From contig NZ_VDYZ01000005.1 of the NCBI RefSeq assembly GCF_007673095.1, positions 124,001 to 188,000 on the forward strand: a DNA stretch of 64,000 nucleotides, written 5' to 3'. The DNA is from Corynebacterium glyciniphilum AJ 3170. GTDB lineage: Bacteria; Actinomycetota; Actinomycetes; Mycobacteriales; Mycobacteriaceae. Shown here one piece after another: positions 8,945-17,291 of the stretch (position 1 is its first letter; each line of letters begins with the position of its first letter). The notes below the pieces were generated by a model. The model was not told the origin of the DNA. It ran no database searches and saw only the letters and a program-made list of their open reading frames with translations. The position numbers were made by a program, and so were the translations under genes.

Positions 8945-9232
8945 CTAGGAGAGGGGCGAGGTCTGAGCCCCAGGTGCATAGGGTTCGGTGTCGCCGACAG
9001 TGTCCGGTTCCCCGTCTGCACCTGAGATGGTGCCGGTCTCGGACGGCTCAGCGGACCCGCTCGCAGATGAACTCGTCGGAACACCTGCCCCTTCGTAACC
9101 GCTGTCCGGGGTGACCTCGGTCGACGGAGCGGTTCGTTCGCTGTCGTTCTCGCTGGGCGGCTGGCAGGCGGTCGCCCCCAGTGCCAGAACAGCGGCAGCG
9201 AGTAGGGCAGTGGTCCGGCGGGTGCGGGTCAT
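8945..9232 (-). CDS. Small secreted lipoprotein
   Basis: The 95-residue product has an Arg-rich N-terminus, a hydrophobic core and a lipobox LGATAC (Cys at about residue 23), followed by a Ser/Thr/Glu/Gly-rich disordered chain without a recognisable fold. It should be lipid-anchored on the outer face of the plasma membrane. AGGAGAG sits directly upstream of the ATG at 9232. Function unknown. Confidence 0.68.
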   Translation of the reverse strand: MTRTRRTTALLAAAVLALGATACQPPSENDSERTAPSTEVTPDSGYEGAGVPTSSSASGSAEPSETGTISGADGEPDTVGDTEPYAPGAQTSPLS

Positions 9233-9469
9233 CTCATCTCTCCTGAGTGAGTCAGCAGTGGATCAGCAGGAGGTAGTCACGTCCTCCCGTATGTACTCGC
9301 CATTGAGCATAGTGGGTCAGACCTGCGGGTTGGTACACGGGCAACCCCGGATGCGGATAACATGGGGTGCCTGGGCGTCCCGGACAGTATCTGACGTGCC
9401 CCGGACCGATTGTCGGACGGGGGCTGCCGGGGCGTGGACCGACGAGTCAGCAGGAGACAGGGAGAGACG

Positions 9470-10228
9470 ATGAGTATCAGCCGCCGGGGTAAGTCGCGGA
9501 AGGTGTCCGGGGCCTGTCGGCTCGCTGCCGTCGGCATGCTGGTTGTCGGGGGCGGTGCCGTGGCCGCGGCTGTGCCGGCAGCAGCGGATCCGGTCCTCCC
9601 CACGATCAACCCCAGGACCTCCATCGCCGTCAACTCACCGATCTACAACGGCGGGACCGCCAATGCCGGGGAAACACGGCCGGGGCTGTCGATCGTGAAG
9701 CTGTACATCGTCGATCACGCCTTACGCCACGGCGACGGTTCGGACTCGGACCGGGCCTTGTCGGAGCGTGCGGTGCGTGCCAGCGACGACGCCGCGGCTG
9801 CGCAGCTCTACGCCAAGTACCCCGACAGCATCGACGCGACCGCCCGCGAGTACGGGTTGACCTTGACCGACGGTCACGCCGACTGGGGGTACTCGACGAC
9901 GTCGGCGGCCGATGCCGCCTCGTTCCTGCGTGCGAAGCAGCTCCGTGACCCGTCCTCACCGATCCTGCACTGGATGGAGACGGCCGAACCGGTGGCTGCG
10001 GACGGTACACGCCAGAACTGGGGGACCGACAACCTCCCGTTCGTGACCGGAACCAAATGGGGCTGGTCCGACGAGGGACCCTCTGTCGTCGCCAGCGCAT
10101 CCGTGGGCGGGTCATTGTTCAGCGTCGCCGCAGTCACCTACGGCACGGCAGGCGAGCAGACCGGTGATGTCATGGCGTATCTGCCCACGGTGCCGTCGGG
10201 TCCGTGGGACGTGCCGTTGTCACGCTGA
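9470..10228 (+). CDS. Secreted serine beta-lactamase/PBP-fold-like protein
   Basis: The 252-residue protein carries a signal peptide (basic start, hydrophobic stretch about 18-40, Ala-rich cleavage region AAAVPAAADP). The mature part contains LSIVKLYIVDHAL, which gives an S-x-x-K tetrad in the usual helix context of penicillin-recognising enzymes. A downstream RASDDAAA could stand for the SDN/SxN motif and TGTKWGW for the KTG strand, reversed. It may therefore be a degenerate or divergent D,D-peptidase/beta-lactamase fold acting at the cell wall. This is inferred from motifs; catalysis is not established. The start is ATG 9470 with GGAGAG 4 nt upstream. It stands alone. Confidence 0.68.
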   Translation: MSISRRGKSRKVSGACRLAAVGMLVVGGGAVAAAVPAAADPVLPTINPRTSIAVNSPIYNGGTANAGETRPGLSIVKLYIVDHALRHGDGSDSDRALSERAVRASDDAAAAQLYAKYPDSIDATAREYGLTLTDGHADWGYSTTSAADAASFLRAKQLRDPSSPILHWMETAEPVAADGTRQNWGTDNLPFVTGTKWGWSDEGPSVVASASVGGSLFSVAAVTYGTAGEQTGDVMAYLPTVPSGPWDVPLSR

Positions 10229-10306
10229 CCAGTGCGCCGGTGAGGTAGTCTTTTCGTGGACCGGGCACGGTGGCGATGACCGTGCCCAGACGGAAAGGAC
10301 GTGGCG

Positions 10307-10984
10307 ATGAGCCCGAACGGTCGGTGGGGTACGCAGGGTGACGGTGAGCGCCCGGAGGACGAGACTCCGACAACGGCGTGGGACCGTTCGGGTTCGGCAC
10401 CGGGGCCAGGCGATGTCCCGCCCGACGAGAACCCGACGACGGTGTGGTCCGGCGGTACTCGACCGCCGTCACCGGAGCCCCCGCGGTACCGTCACGGCGA
10501 CGCCGATGAAACACAGGTGATCCCGCCTGCCCAGCCGGACTACCGGCAGCCGTACGGCGACCCGTACGTGCAGGAGCAGTATGCACGACAGCAGTACGGT
10601 CAGCCGGAGTTCGGAGCCGCGCAGGACGGCCCCCGGGGCGGGAAGAAGCGGCGGGGTGTTCTGGCTGTGATCCTGCTGGTCCTCGCGGCTCTGGTTGCTG
10701 TCGCGCTGATTCTGGTTGTCTTCGTGTTCGGTGATGACGACGAGGGTGGTCCCGCACCCGCTCCGACGACGCCGTCGGCCCCTCAGACCACCCAGGAGCA
10801 GGCTCCTCAGGAGACGACCGGGGACGACCCGGCCGCTCCTCCCTTCGAACTCCCCAGTGACATCGAGATCCCCTCCGAACTGGAGGATCTGCCCAGTAAT
10901 CTCCCTGATCTTCCGACTCTCGACCCGGGTCTTGAAGACCAGCTCAACGACACCCTCGATCAACTCCGTGAGCGACTCGGCTGA
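10307..10984 (+). CDS. Single-pass membrane protein with disordered tails
   Basis: The 225-residue product has a long polar N-terminal half rich in Pro, Asp, Gln and Tyr, one transmembrane helix (RGVLAVILLVLAALVAVAL region, about 115-137), and an extracellular tail rich in Pro, Thr and acidic residues. The tail contains short repeats of the type PSDIEIPSELEDLPS. No known domain is seen. Such Pro-rich plus single-helix proteins are common in corynebacterial envelopes, and a scaffold role is possible. The ATG at 10307 is favoured over GTG 10301 because AAAGGA at 10294-10299 fits it. Confidence 0.65.
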   Translation: MSPNGRWGTQGDGERPEDETPTTAWDRSGSAPGPGDVPPDENPTTVWSGGTRPPSPEPPRYRHGDADETQVIPPAQPDYRQPYGDPYVQEQYARQQYGQPEFGAAQDGPRGGKKRRGVLAVILLVLAALVAVALILVVFVFGDDDEGGPAPAPTTPSAPQTTQEQAPQETTGDDPAAPPFELPSDIEIPSELEDLPSNLPDLPTLDPGLEDQLNDTLDQLRERLG

Positions 10985-11058
10985 CCGTAGCGGAGGGTCA
11001 GGGGTACGTTCGGGGGTGCCGGGGCGGTAGTTCGGTCACAGAAGGTATGACTGGGTGC

Positions 11059-12006
11059 ATGACCCGACAGACAACATCCCTGAACATCTTCACCGCCAGG
11101 TTCCCCCTGCCCGAGACGCGGGCCGCGTTGGAGAACGCCGGAGCCGTGCTCGTCGACGATCTCGCGGAGGCGGACGCGTTCATCTGCCACGGGGTCGCTC
11201 CGGCAGACTTCCCTGATCTCCCCGTCCGGGTGAAATGGGTCCAGCTGTGTCAGGCGGGTATCGAGGGTTTCTTCGCCGAAGGAGTCATCACCGCCGGCCA
11301 GGAAGGGGACCGCCGATGGTCCAATGCGTCCGGGGTCTACGGACGTCAGGTCGCGGAGAGCGCGGTCGCACTGCTGCTGTCCGTCACCCACATGCACAAG
11401 AAGATCGCGCGCGCGGCCAGCTGGTCCGTGTGGCGTGATGTCGACGAGAACACCCGGTGGCTGCACGGCGCGACCGTCGCGGTAGTCGGTGCGGGAGGGA
11501 TCGGGCGTCACCTCATCGAGATGCTCTCTCCGTTCGGGGCCGACGTCATCGCAGTCAACCGCACCGGGCATCCGGTGGAAGGTGCCGCGCGGACCGTCTC
11601 GATCGACAACCTCAGGGATGCCGTCGCCGCGGCCGACCACACCGTGATCGCCGTTCCTCTGACGGACGAGACCCGGGGCCTGTTCGACGCGGATCTCTTC
11701 TCGGAGTTCCGGCCCGGGGCCACGGTGATCAACGTCGCCCGCGGTCCCGTGGTGGTGACCGACGATCTTGTCGCGGCGCTGGACTCAGGTCAGCTCGGCG
11801 GGGCAGGCCTTGACGTGACTGACCCGGAGCCCCTGCCGGACGGCCATCCGTTGTGGAACATGGACAATGTCACCATCACCACTCATTCGGCGAATACCCG
11901 GGCGTCGATGGACACTCAGCTGGCAGGGCCGGTCGCGGAGAATTACAGGGCATTCATCGCAGGCGACCGCATGCCGACGGAACTGGACCCAGCCAAAGGC
12001 TACTGA
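11059..12006 (+). CDS. D-isomer-specific 2-hydroxyacid dehydrogenase family protein
   Basis: The 315-residue NAD(P)-dependent oxidoreductase has the family layout. A catalytic N-terminal part precedes a Rossmann domain with VAVVGAGGIGRHL (about 140-152). The INVARGPVVV segment follows with the catalytic Arg, then the Glu-bearing GLDVTDPEPLPDGHPLW and the His in ITTHSA. It interconverts a 2-keto acid and a D-2-hydroxy acid; the substrate (for example glyoxylate or hydroxypyruvate) is not determined. ATG 11059 is preferred to ATG 11047 because a TATGAC hexamer, close to the TAnnnT consensus, ends 7 nt before it. Confidence 0.85.
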   Translation: MTRQTTSLNIFTARFPLPETRAALENAGAVLVDDLAEADAFICHGVAPADFPDLPVRVKWVQLCQAGIEGFFAEGVITAGQEGDRRWSNASGVYGRQVAESAVALLLSVTHMHKKIARAASWSVWRDVDENTRWLHGATVAVVGAGGIGRHLIEMLSPFGADVIAVNRTGHPVEGAARTVSIDNLRDAVAAADHTVIAVPLTDETRGLFDADLFSEFRPGATVINVARGPVVVTDDLVAALDSGQLGGAGLDVTDPEPLPDGHPLWNMDNVTITTHSANTRASMDTQLAGPVAENYRAFIAGDRMPTELDPAKGY

Positions 12007-12025
12007 CGAATCGTCTCCGGGCTGG

Positions 12026-12628
12026 TCACGCAGCCTCCATGCCGTTGATGTAGGCGGACGCCATCCTGGCCTGGATCCGGCGACCGAGCGCACCACCGAC
12101 CCGGGTGATCAGGCGGCCCGGGCGGGAGAAGGCGCTGACTGTCGCGGTGACCGTTCCGTCCTCGTTGAGCGACACCCCGAAAAACTCCTCGCCGCACTCG
12201 ACGTGGCCCGGCAGTGTCCCGTAGATCATCGAGGACGGCCCCGCCGTCAGGACCAGGCAGGGGGAGTCCAGTGGGGTGAGCAGGCCCCGGCCCGGGGTGA
12301 CGGTGACGACGTCGCCCGGGGCGAGCGGGGCGTCCGCAGACAGAGGAGTGCCACTGCGGTACAGGGGCGCGCCGGCGACACGGTGCGCCCGTCCCGAAAA
12401 AAGGTTCGTCAGCGCCCTGTCGCGGTCGGCGGCCCCGTGTCCGATGACACGACTGTGGCTGAGGTGGTGGAACCCTCCGCTGCGGAGTCGTTCAGCGATC
12501 ACGGGATGGTCGTCGATGTCGTGGATCGACGCGGACAGCCCGGCCATGTCCTGCGCATACGTCAGATCGCGTTCGGTCTGCCGGCGGTCCGGCGGTTTCG
12601 GCGGGGAGGACGGACGGCGAAGCGGCAT
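12026..12628 (-). CDS. DUF1990 family protein
   Basis: The 200-residue protein matches the DUF1990 family in its core: LIYGTLPGH-type strand (here MIYGTLPGHVECGEEFF) followed by a VSLNEDGTVTATVSAFSRP strand and the ending GGALGRRIQARMASAYINGM, also seen in plant and actinobacterial members. Function is unknown; a START-like ligand-binding fold has been suggested for the family. A TAGCCT -10 hexamer ends 7 nt before the ATG at 12628. It converges with the 2-hydroxyacid dehydrogenase gene, 19 nt apart. Confidence 0.8.
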   Translation of the reverse strand: MPLRRPSSPPKPPDRRQTERDLTYAQDMAGLSASIHDIDDHPVIAERLRSGGFHHLSHSRVIGHGAADRDRALTNLFSGRAHRVAGAPLYRSGTPLSADAPLAPGDVVTVTPGRGLLTPLDSPCLVLTAGPSSMIYGTLPGHVECGEEFFGVSLNEDGTVTATVSAFSRPGRLITRVGGALGRRIQARMASAYINGMEAA

Positions 12629-12635
12629 GGGGGCA

Positions 12636-12641
12636 AGGCTA
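12636..12641 (-). promoter_or_regulatory. -10 hexamer TAGCCT, leaderless start
   Basis: On the minus strand TAGCCT, 7 nt, then the ATG at 12628. No ribosome site is present. Confidence 0.5.
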
Positions 12642-12706
12642 CCGGTACCTCCGGACAGTGTGCCCGATTACTTTCTGCCCTGAGAGCATATGTGTCTGTG
12701 ACACGC

Positions 12707-12712
12707 TACAAT
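12707..12712 (+). promoter_or_regulatory. -10 hexamer TACAAT upstream of secreted protease
   Basis: TACAAT lies 40 nt before the ATG at 12753 and leaves a leader containing the ribosome site GAAGGAAC, so this gene is normally leadered. Confidence 0.4.
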
Positions 12713-12752
12713 CCCCTACGTACCGCCCCCGGCTCAGCGAAGGAACACCATT

Positions 12753-13556
12753 ATGCGTAGAACAACCGTGACGGCCGAATCCTCAGGCAGTCGTCCTCGA
12801 CGCTCGATCGGCAGAATCCTGTCCGCCGGGGCGATGGCGGTCGCACTCGTGACCGGTGGATCTGCCATGGCGCTGCCGGCCACCGCAGCAGCCGAGACGT
12901 CGACGCATGCAGGTGACGGCATCGTCATCACCACAGCCGACGGTCGGGAGTCGATCTGCACCTTGAATTCGGTCGCTGAGCGGGACGGCACTTTCTACGG
13001 TGTCACGGCCGGACACTGCCTCAACCCGGAGGAGATCGGCTCACCGGTCGTGGAGATATCCACCAAGGACGGACGTCTACTCGCTGACAACGAGGACATC
13101 GACGCCGGTGGGGTGATCCGGGGAGGCACCGCGAATCCTTTCGAACCGTTCGCCGGGCTCGACGACTTCTCCTGGTTCCGCCTCGACGACTCGGTGACTC
13201 CGGATCCGGGCCAGGTGTCCAGCACCGCCGACACCGGAATCCCGGTGCTCGACGACTTCCTGCGTGGCGCGAGCCAGCCGCTGGGTGACCCGGTGCCGGT
13301 GAGCCAGAACCTGGTGGGCAGCATCGTCTGCAAGGACGGCACGATGTCGGGTCGCACCTGTGGCCCGGTGCTTGCCGTGAACGCCGAGACGGAGGAGATC
13401 ACGGCGCTCATCCCGGCGATCGGAGGGGATTCGGGCAGTCCGCTCCACGTGGCCGGTAAGGACGGGAAGCGCCACATCGTGGGGACGTTGTCCAACGGCA
13501 CCCCGGTCCTGTTCAACACATTCGACGGGACGCGCGAACACCTCGACAGCATCTGA
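12753..13556 (+). CDS. Secreted trypsin-like serine protease
   Basis: The 267-residue exported protease has an N-terminal signal (basic, hydrophobic about 24-45, cleavage near ATAAAE). A chymotrypsin-fold domain follows with the complete triad: His in VTAGHCLN (about 90), Asp in LDDFSWF (about 135) and Ser in IGGDSGSPL (about 229). A Cys pair flanks the His loop (CTL...GHC) and another pair (CKDG...RTCG) sits before the Ser, as expected for extracellular S1 enzymes. It cuts peptides outside the cell; the target is unknown. An AT-richer promoter with TACAAT precedes it. Confidence 0.9.
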   Translation: MRRTTVTAESSGSRPRRSIGRILSAGAMAVALVTGGSAMALPATAAAETSTHAGDGIVITTADGRESICTLNSVAERDGTFYGVTAGHCLNPEEIGSPVVEISTKDGRLLADNEDIDAGGVIRGGTANPFEPFAGLDDFSWFRLDDSVTPDPGQVSSTADTGIPVLDDFLRGASQPLGDPVPVSQNLVGSIVCKDGTMSGRTCGPVLAVNAETEEITALIPAIGGDSGSPLHVAGKDGKRHIVGTLSNGTPVLFNTFDGTREHLDSI

Positions 13557-13936
13557 CGTATCCGGGTCTGAGACAGCTCGGACAGACATTCCAGCGGCCT
13601 GTCAGGGTTCTCCAACATCGTCGTCGTACTGTCGGAGACATCGCCACCCCGGGCCACCCCGGGCCGCCTCGGGGCCATCTCGGGTGGTGAGGTGATATCC
13701 AGGACGGTCGTCGCGAAAGGACCCCGTATACGGCAGCTGAGCATTCTCCTCTTGAAACGTCAGCAGGTGACCCCCGGTTCGTCAGGAGCCGGGGGTCACC
13801 TGTGTCTGCAGGGCTCTCCTCGTCTTATGGCGAGCCTGAGACTTCTCTGTAGACTCGGGGAACAGTTGTCCACTTGACCTCAACCATCCGGGTGCGACAC
13901 CATGCTCGGTCGCAGTCCGGAGGAACCGGATATGAT
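13557..13936. other. 380-nt structured intergenic region before the BCCT gene
   Basis: No convincing gene is present. The region holds a branched GC-rich inverted repeat (about 13653-13687, with a direct repeat of GCCACCCCGG inside), a perfect 13-bp hairpin (13765-13801), and a TATGAT hexamer directly before the BCCT start. It may combine the protease terminator with a structured leader for the osmolyte carrier. Confidence 0.5.
13765..13801 (+). terminator. Perfect 13-bp hairpin, terminator or leader structure
   Basis: The arms 13765-13777 (AGGTGACCCCCGG) and 13789-13801 pair perfectly around an 11-nt loop. There is no U-run after it, so it may instead be a regulatory RNA element or protein site ahead of the BCCT gene. 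Confidence 0.4.
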
Positions 13937-15790
13937 GTGACTTCTTCTCCTGAAAGTTCACCTGCCTCCCGCGAAACGGCAGCCCGCAGCGACACAGGGG
14001 AGGAGGTGACGAAGCGCGGCCCGGACCGGCTCGTCCTCTGGGTGTCCGCCGGATTCATCGTTCTGTTCGTTGCAGTCTGTGTGATCTTCGGCGATGGTGC
14101 GCGGGACTCATTCTCGACGGTCTCCGGTTGGTTGATGACGAACCTCAACTGGCTCTACGTCGGTGGGGTGACCATAGCGCTGCTGTTTCTCATCGCCCTG
14201 GCGTTCAGCCATTTCGGTCGGATGCGGCTGGGCCCGGACGGCGAGAAACCTGAATACTCCTTGAAGAGCTGGTTCGCCATGCTGTTCGCCGGTGGCCTGG
14301 GTAGCGTGCTGATGTTCTGGGGCGTCGCGGAGCCGATCAACCACGCGGTGAACGTTCCCATGCAGAATGAGGAACCCATGTCCCATGAGGCTGTCAACCA
14401 GGCCATGGGCTTCACGATGTACCACTTCGGTATCCACATGTGGGTCATCTTCGCCCTGCCCGGACTGGCACTCGGGTACTTCATCTACAAACGCAACCTG
14501 CCACCGCGGGTGTCCTCGATCTTCGCTCCGATCCTGGGCGGGGCCATCTACTCCTGGCCCGGAAAGCTCATTGACGCGCTGTCGATCATCGGCACCGTCT
14601 TCGGTATCGCCGTCTCCCTCGGCCTCGGGACGCTGCAGATCGAGTCCGGGCTGGGTACGGTGTTCGGAATCGACGGCTCGACACTGCTGCTCGTCGGCAT
14701 CATCGTCGTCATTGTCGCGGCCGCGTGCTGGTCGGTCGCCGCCGGCCTCGACAAGGGCATCAAGAACCTCTCGAACATCAACATCATCTTCGCGGTCGTG
14801 CTGATGCTGTTCGTCCTGTTCGCCGGGCCGACGCTGATGTTGTTGCGGGGCACGATGGACACCGCGTCCCTGTATGCGGAATGGTTGCCGAGGCTGATGT
14901 TCTGGTCCGATGCCGACGAGATCACAGCGGAGGGCTGGCAGGGCACGTGGACGGTCTTCTACTGGGCCTGGACGATCTGCTGGTCGCCGTTCATCGGCAT
15001 GTTCGTGGCGCGCATCTCCAAGGGGCGCACTGTCCGTGAATTCGTCGGCGGCGTGCTGGCACTACCGGCGCTGTTCATCCTGGTGTGGTTCGCCGTCTTC
15101 GGTTATGCGGGGCTGAATGCCGAACGCCAGAACCCGGGGAGTGTGTCCGGCCCTGTCGTGGAGGACGGGGATGCTGCGTCGTCGCTGTTCATCCTTCTCG
15201 ACACCATGCCGTGGAGCACCGTGGTCAGCGGCTTCGCCCTTGTCGTGGTCGCCATCTTCTTCGTGACGTCCATCGATTCATCGGCCCTGGTGACCGACAT
15301 GTTCGCCGTCGGGGAGGAGAACGTCACACCGACGTGGCAGCGGGTACTGTGGGCGATATCGATCGGAGCCGTCGCCGCGGCGATCCTGGTGATGTCCCCT
15401 GATGCAGGCATCGAAGCGCTGCAGGAGGTGGCGATCATCATCGGGCTTCCGTTCTTCCTCATGTTCTTCGTGATGATGTACTCGATCCTCAAGGGGATGA
15501 ACAACGACTACCACGCCAGGCCGGAACCCAGGACCAGGCAGTGGGAGAAGACGGACAGCCCCGAAGCGCTGGAAGAGAATGAACGCAGGCCCGCCCCCGG
15601 CTACGACGAGTCCGGTGACGAGCTTCCCGTCGCGACGTACGACGAGGAAGGTAACTTCATCGTCCCGAGCAACACATATGTGGCGGGCGACCTCGGAGTC
15701 GTCGGCAGCGTCGGAAAAGCCGACCCTGCACACTTCGGTGACTCCGAGGAGACTGGTGCCCCCGATTCGGACGAAAACCGGTCTGAGTAG
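13937..15790 (+). CDS. BCCT family transporter (compatible solute uptake)
   Basis: The 617-residue carrier has a short polar N-terminus, twelve hydrophobic segments and a long acidic C-terminal tail of about 90 residues. Diagnostic BCCT stretches are MFWGVAEPINHAV, the glycine-rich unwound helix VSLGLGTLQIESGL, and WSPFIGMFVARISKGR. It imports betaine, ectoine, proline or carnitine with sodium or protons; the exact substrate is open. In the aromatic box the sequence is AWTICW, where BetP, from memory, has two adjacent tryptophans, so its specificity may differ. GTG 13937 is chosen for GGAGGAA upstream; an in-frame TTG at 13874 is less likely. It is probably osmotically controlled. Confidence 0.88.
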   Translation: MTSSPESSPASRETAARSDTGEEVTKRGPDRLVLWVSAGFIVLFVAVCVIFGDGARDSFSTVSGWLMTNLNWLYVGGVTIALLFLIALAFSHFGRMRLGPDGEKPEYSLKSWFAMLFAGGLGSVLMFWGVAEPINHAVNVPMQNEEPMSHEAVNQAMGFTMYHFGIHMWVIFALPGLALGYFIYKRNLPPRVSSIFAPILGGAIYSWPGKLIDALSIIGTVFGIAVSLGLGTLQIESGLGTVFGIDGSTLLLVGIIVVIVAAACWSVAAGLDKGIKNLSNINIIFAVVLMLFVLFAGPTLMLLRGTMDTASLYAEWLPRLMFWSDADEITAEGWQGTWTVFYWAWTICWSPFIGMFVARISKGRTVREFVGGVLALPALFILVWFAVFGYAGLNAERQNPGSVSGPVVEDGDAASSLFILLDTMPWSTVVSGFALVVVAIFFVTSIDSSALVTDMFAVGEENVTPTWQRVLWAISIGAVAAAILVMSPDAGIEALQEVAIIIGLPFFLMFFVMMYSILKGMNNDYHARPEPRTRQWEKTDSPEALEENERRPAPGYDESGDELPVATYDEEGNFIVPSNTYVAGDLGVVGSVGKADPAHFGDSEETGAPDSDENRSE

Positions 15791-15883
15791 GACCGCGGGG
15801 ATAGGCTGGGGACGCAGGAAAGCTGGTCGCCCGGGCATGACTGAGCATGCCCGGGCACATTACGGAAAACGAAGGAGAACACG

Positions 15884-16738
15884 ATGGTTCAGCGGGTAGG
15901 CGTCATCGGAGCAGGCCAGATGGGCGGCGGCATCGCCGAGGTGGCCGCCAAGTCCGGCAGTGATGTCCTGGTGTGGGAAGCCACGCAGGATGCCCTGGAC
16001 TTCGGTAGGTCCAAGATCGAGAAGTCCCTGGCCAAGGCGGTGGATCGGGGCAAGCTCAGTGACGAGGACCGCGACGCGGCGCTGGCGCGTCTGACGTTCA
16101 CCACCTCGCTCGAGGATTTCGCCGACCGTGAACTGGTCATGGAGGCGATCATCGAGAACGAGAAGATCAAGAAGGACGTTTTCGCGCAGCTGGACGCCAT
16201 TGTCGAGGACAAGACCGCACCGCTGTGCTCGAACACCTCCTCGCTGCCCATCCAGGCGATCGCCTCGGCCACCGAGAACCCCGGCCGAGTGATCGGTCTG
16301 CACTTCTTCAACCCGGTGCCGGTGCTTCCCCTGGTCGAAGTCATTCCCGCGCTGACCACGGATGAGGCGACCGTGGACACCGCCCGCACCTACGCCACCG
16401 AGGTCCTGGGCAAGACCGCCATCCAGGCCAAGGACAGGTCCGGTTTCATCGTGAACTTCCTTCTGGTGCCGTACCTGCTGTCGGCAGTGCGCATGGTCGA
16501 GCAGGGCGTCGCCACCAAGGAAGACATCGACACCGGCATGAAGCTCGGTGCCAGCCACCCGATGGGCCCGCTGACCTTGGCGGACATGGTCGGTCTCGAC
16601 ACCTGCGCGTTCATCGCGGACGTCATGCTCGAAGAGTTCGGCGACCCGGCCTACGCCTGCCCGCCGCTGCTTCGTCGCATGGTCCAGGCGGGGCACCTCG
16701 GACGTAAGTCCGGCAAGGGTTTCTACGACTACGCATAG
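15884..16738 (+). CDS. 3-hydroxybutyryl-CoA dehydrogenase
   Basis: The 284-residue NAD(P)-dependent enzyme interconverts acetoacetyl-CoA and 3-hydroxybutyryl-CoA or longer analogues. It begins with the dinucleotide-binding VGVIGAGQMGGGIAEV (residues 5-20). It also has the catalytic NTSSLPIQAIAS and the His-containing GLHFFNPVPVLPLVEV near 140, and ends with the C-terminal domain signature GLDTCAFIADVML. Length is normal for Hbd/FadB2 proteins. The ATG at 15884 has GAAGGAG 6 nt upstream. It is a distant paralogue of the gene at 3517-4449. No other fatty acid oxidation gene is next to it. Confidence 0.92.
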   Translation: MVQRVGVIGAGQMGGGIAEVAAKSGSDVLVWEATQDALDFGRSKIEKSLAKAVDRGKLSDEDRDAALARLTFTTSLEDFADRELVMEAIIENEKIKKDVFAQLDAIVEDKTAPLCSNTSSLPIQAIASATENPGRVIGLHFFNPVPVLPLVEVIPALTTDEATVDTARTYATEVLGKTAIQAKDRSGFIVNFLLVPYLLSAVRMVEQGVATKEDIDTGMKLGASHPMGPLTLADMVGLDTCAFIADVMLEEFGDPAYACPPLLRRMVQAGHLGRKSGKGFYDYA

Positions 16739-16815
16739 ATCCCTGCACACCGGTCGACATTTCACTACAGTCGTCGGTGCAAGCCTTTTTACGTCAACAG
16801 CGAAGGAGAGCTTTA

Positions 16816-17025
16816 ATGTCAGGGTTCGACGACATCAAGAACAAGGCGGAGGACGCCGCCGGTCAGGCCAAGGAAGCCGCGGGAGACGCCGCTGGCAATG
16901 ACGATCTGAAGAACGAAGGCAAGGCCGACCAGGTCAAGTCGGACGCGAAGCAGAAGTTCGAGGACGCCAAGGAAAAGGCCACCGACAAGGCCAACGAGGT
17001 CATCGGCAAGTTCAAGGACAACTGA
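16816..17025 (+). CDS. CsbD family stress-response protein
   Basis: This 69-residue hydrophilic Ala/Lys/Asp-rich protein has the CsbD pattern (SGFDDIKNKAEDAAGQAKEA, then NDDLKNEGKADQVKSDAK). CsbD-like proteins accumulate under general stress; their molecular role is unknown. GAAGGAGAG lies just upstream of ATG 16816, and a strong hairpin terminator follows 22 nt after the stop, so it is a one-gene transcript. The codons are strongly biased to C-ending ones, suggesting high expression. Confidence 0.88.
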   Translation: MSGFDDIKNKAEDAAGQAKEAAGDAAGNDDLKNEGKADQVKSDAKQKFEDAKEKATDKANEVIGKFKDN

Positions 17026-17047
17026 CCGCAGTCTCCAGCTGAGATGA

Positions 17048-17082
17048 AGAACCCCACCCCCGGTTCCGGGCGGTGGGGTTCT
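17048..17082 (+). terminator. Rho-independent-like terminator after csbD-like gene
   Basis: AGAACCCCACC (17048-17058) pairs with GGTGGGGTTCT (17072-17082) around a 13-nt loop. The following U content is weak. Confidence 0.6.
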
Positions 17083-17291
17083 CATCGTGTCAGTACGGTC
17101 TTCTCGGTCGCCTCGGTGGGGGAGCGAGGCGCACACAGTGACCGGTTGTGTGAGTCAGCTGCCAGTATCGGTCGCTGCAGAGCCTCTGGCTCGACCGATC
17201 CTGGCACCTGAGTCACACCGGACACGCCCCCGCAGCGGGGTGAGCGGCACCCGTTGGCACGGTGATACCAACCGGACAGCGAACCCAGGCG

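Noticed and set aside
13653..13687. CRISPR-like or tandem repeat (GCCACCCCGG twice)
   Set aside because: Only two short units without spacers; best explained as part of a GC-rich hairpin.
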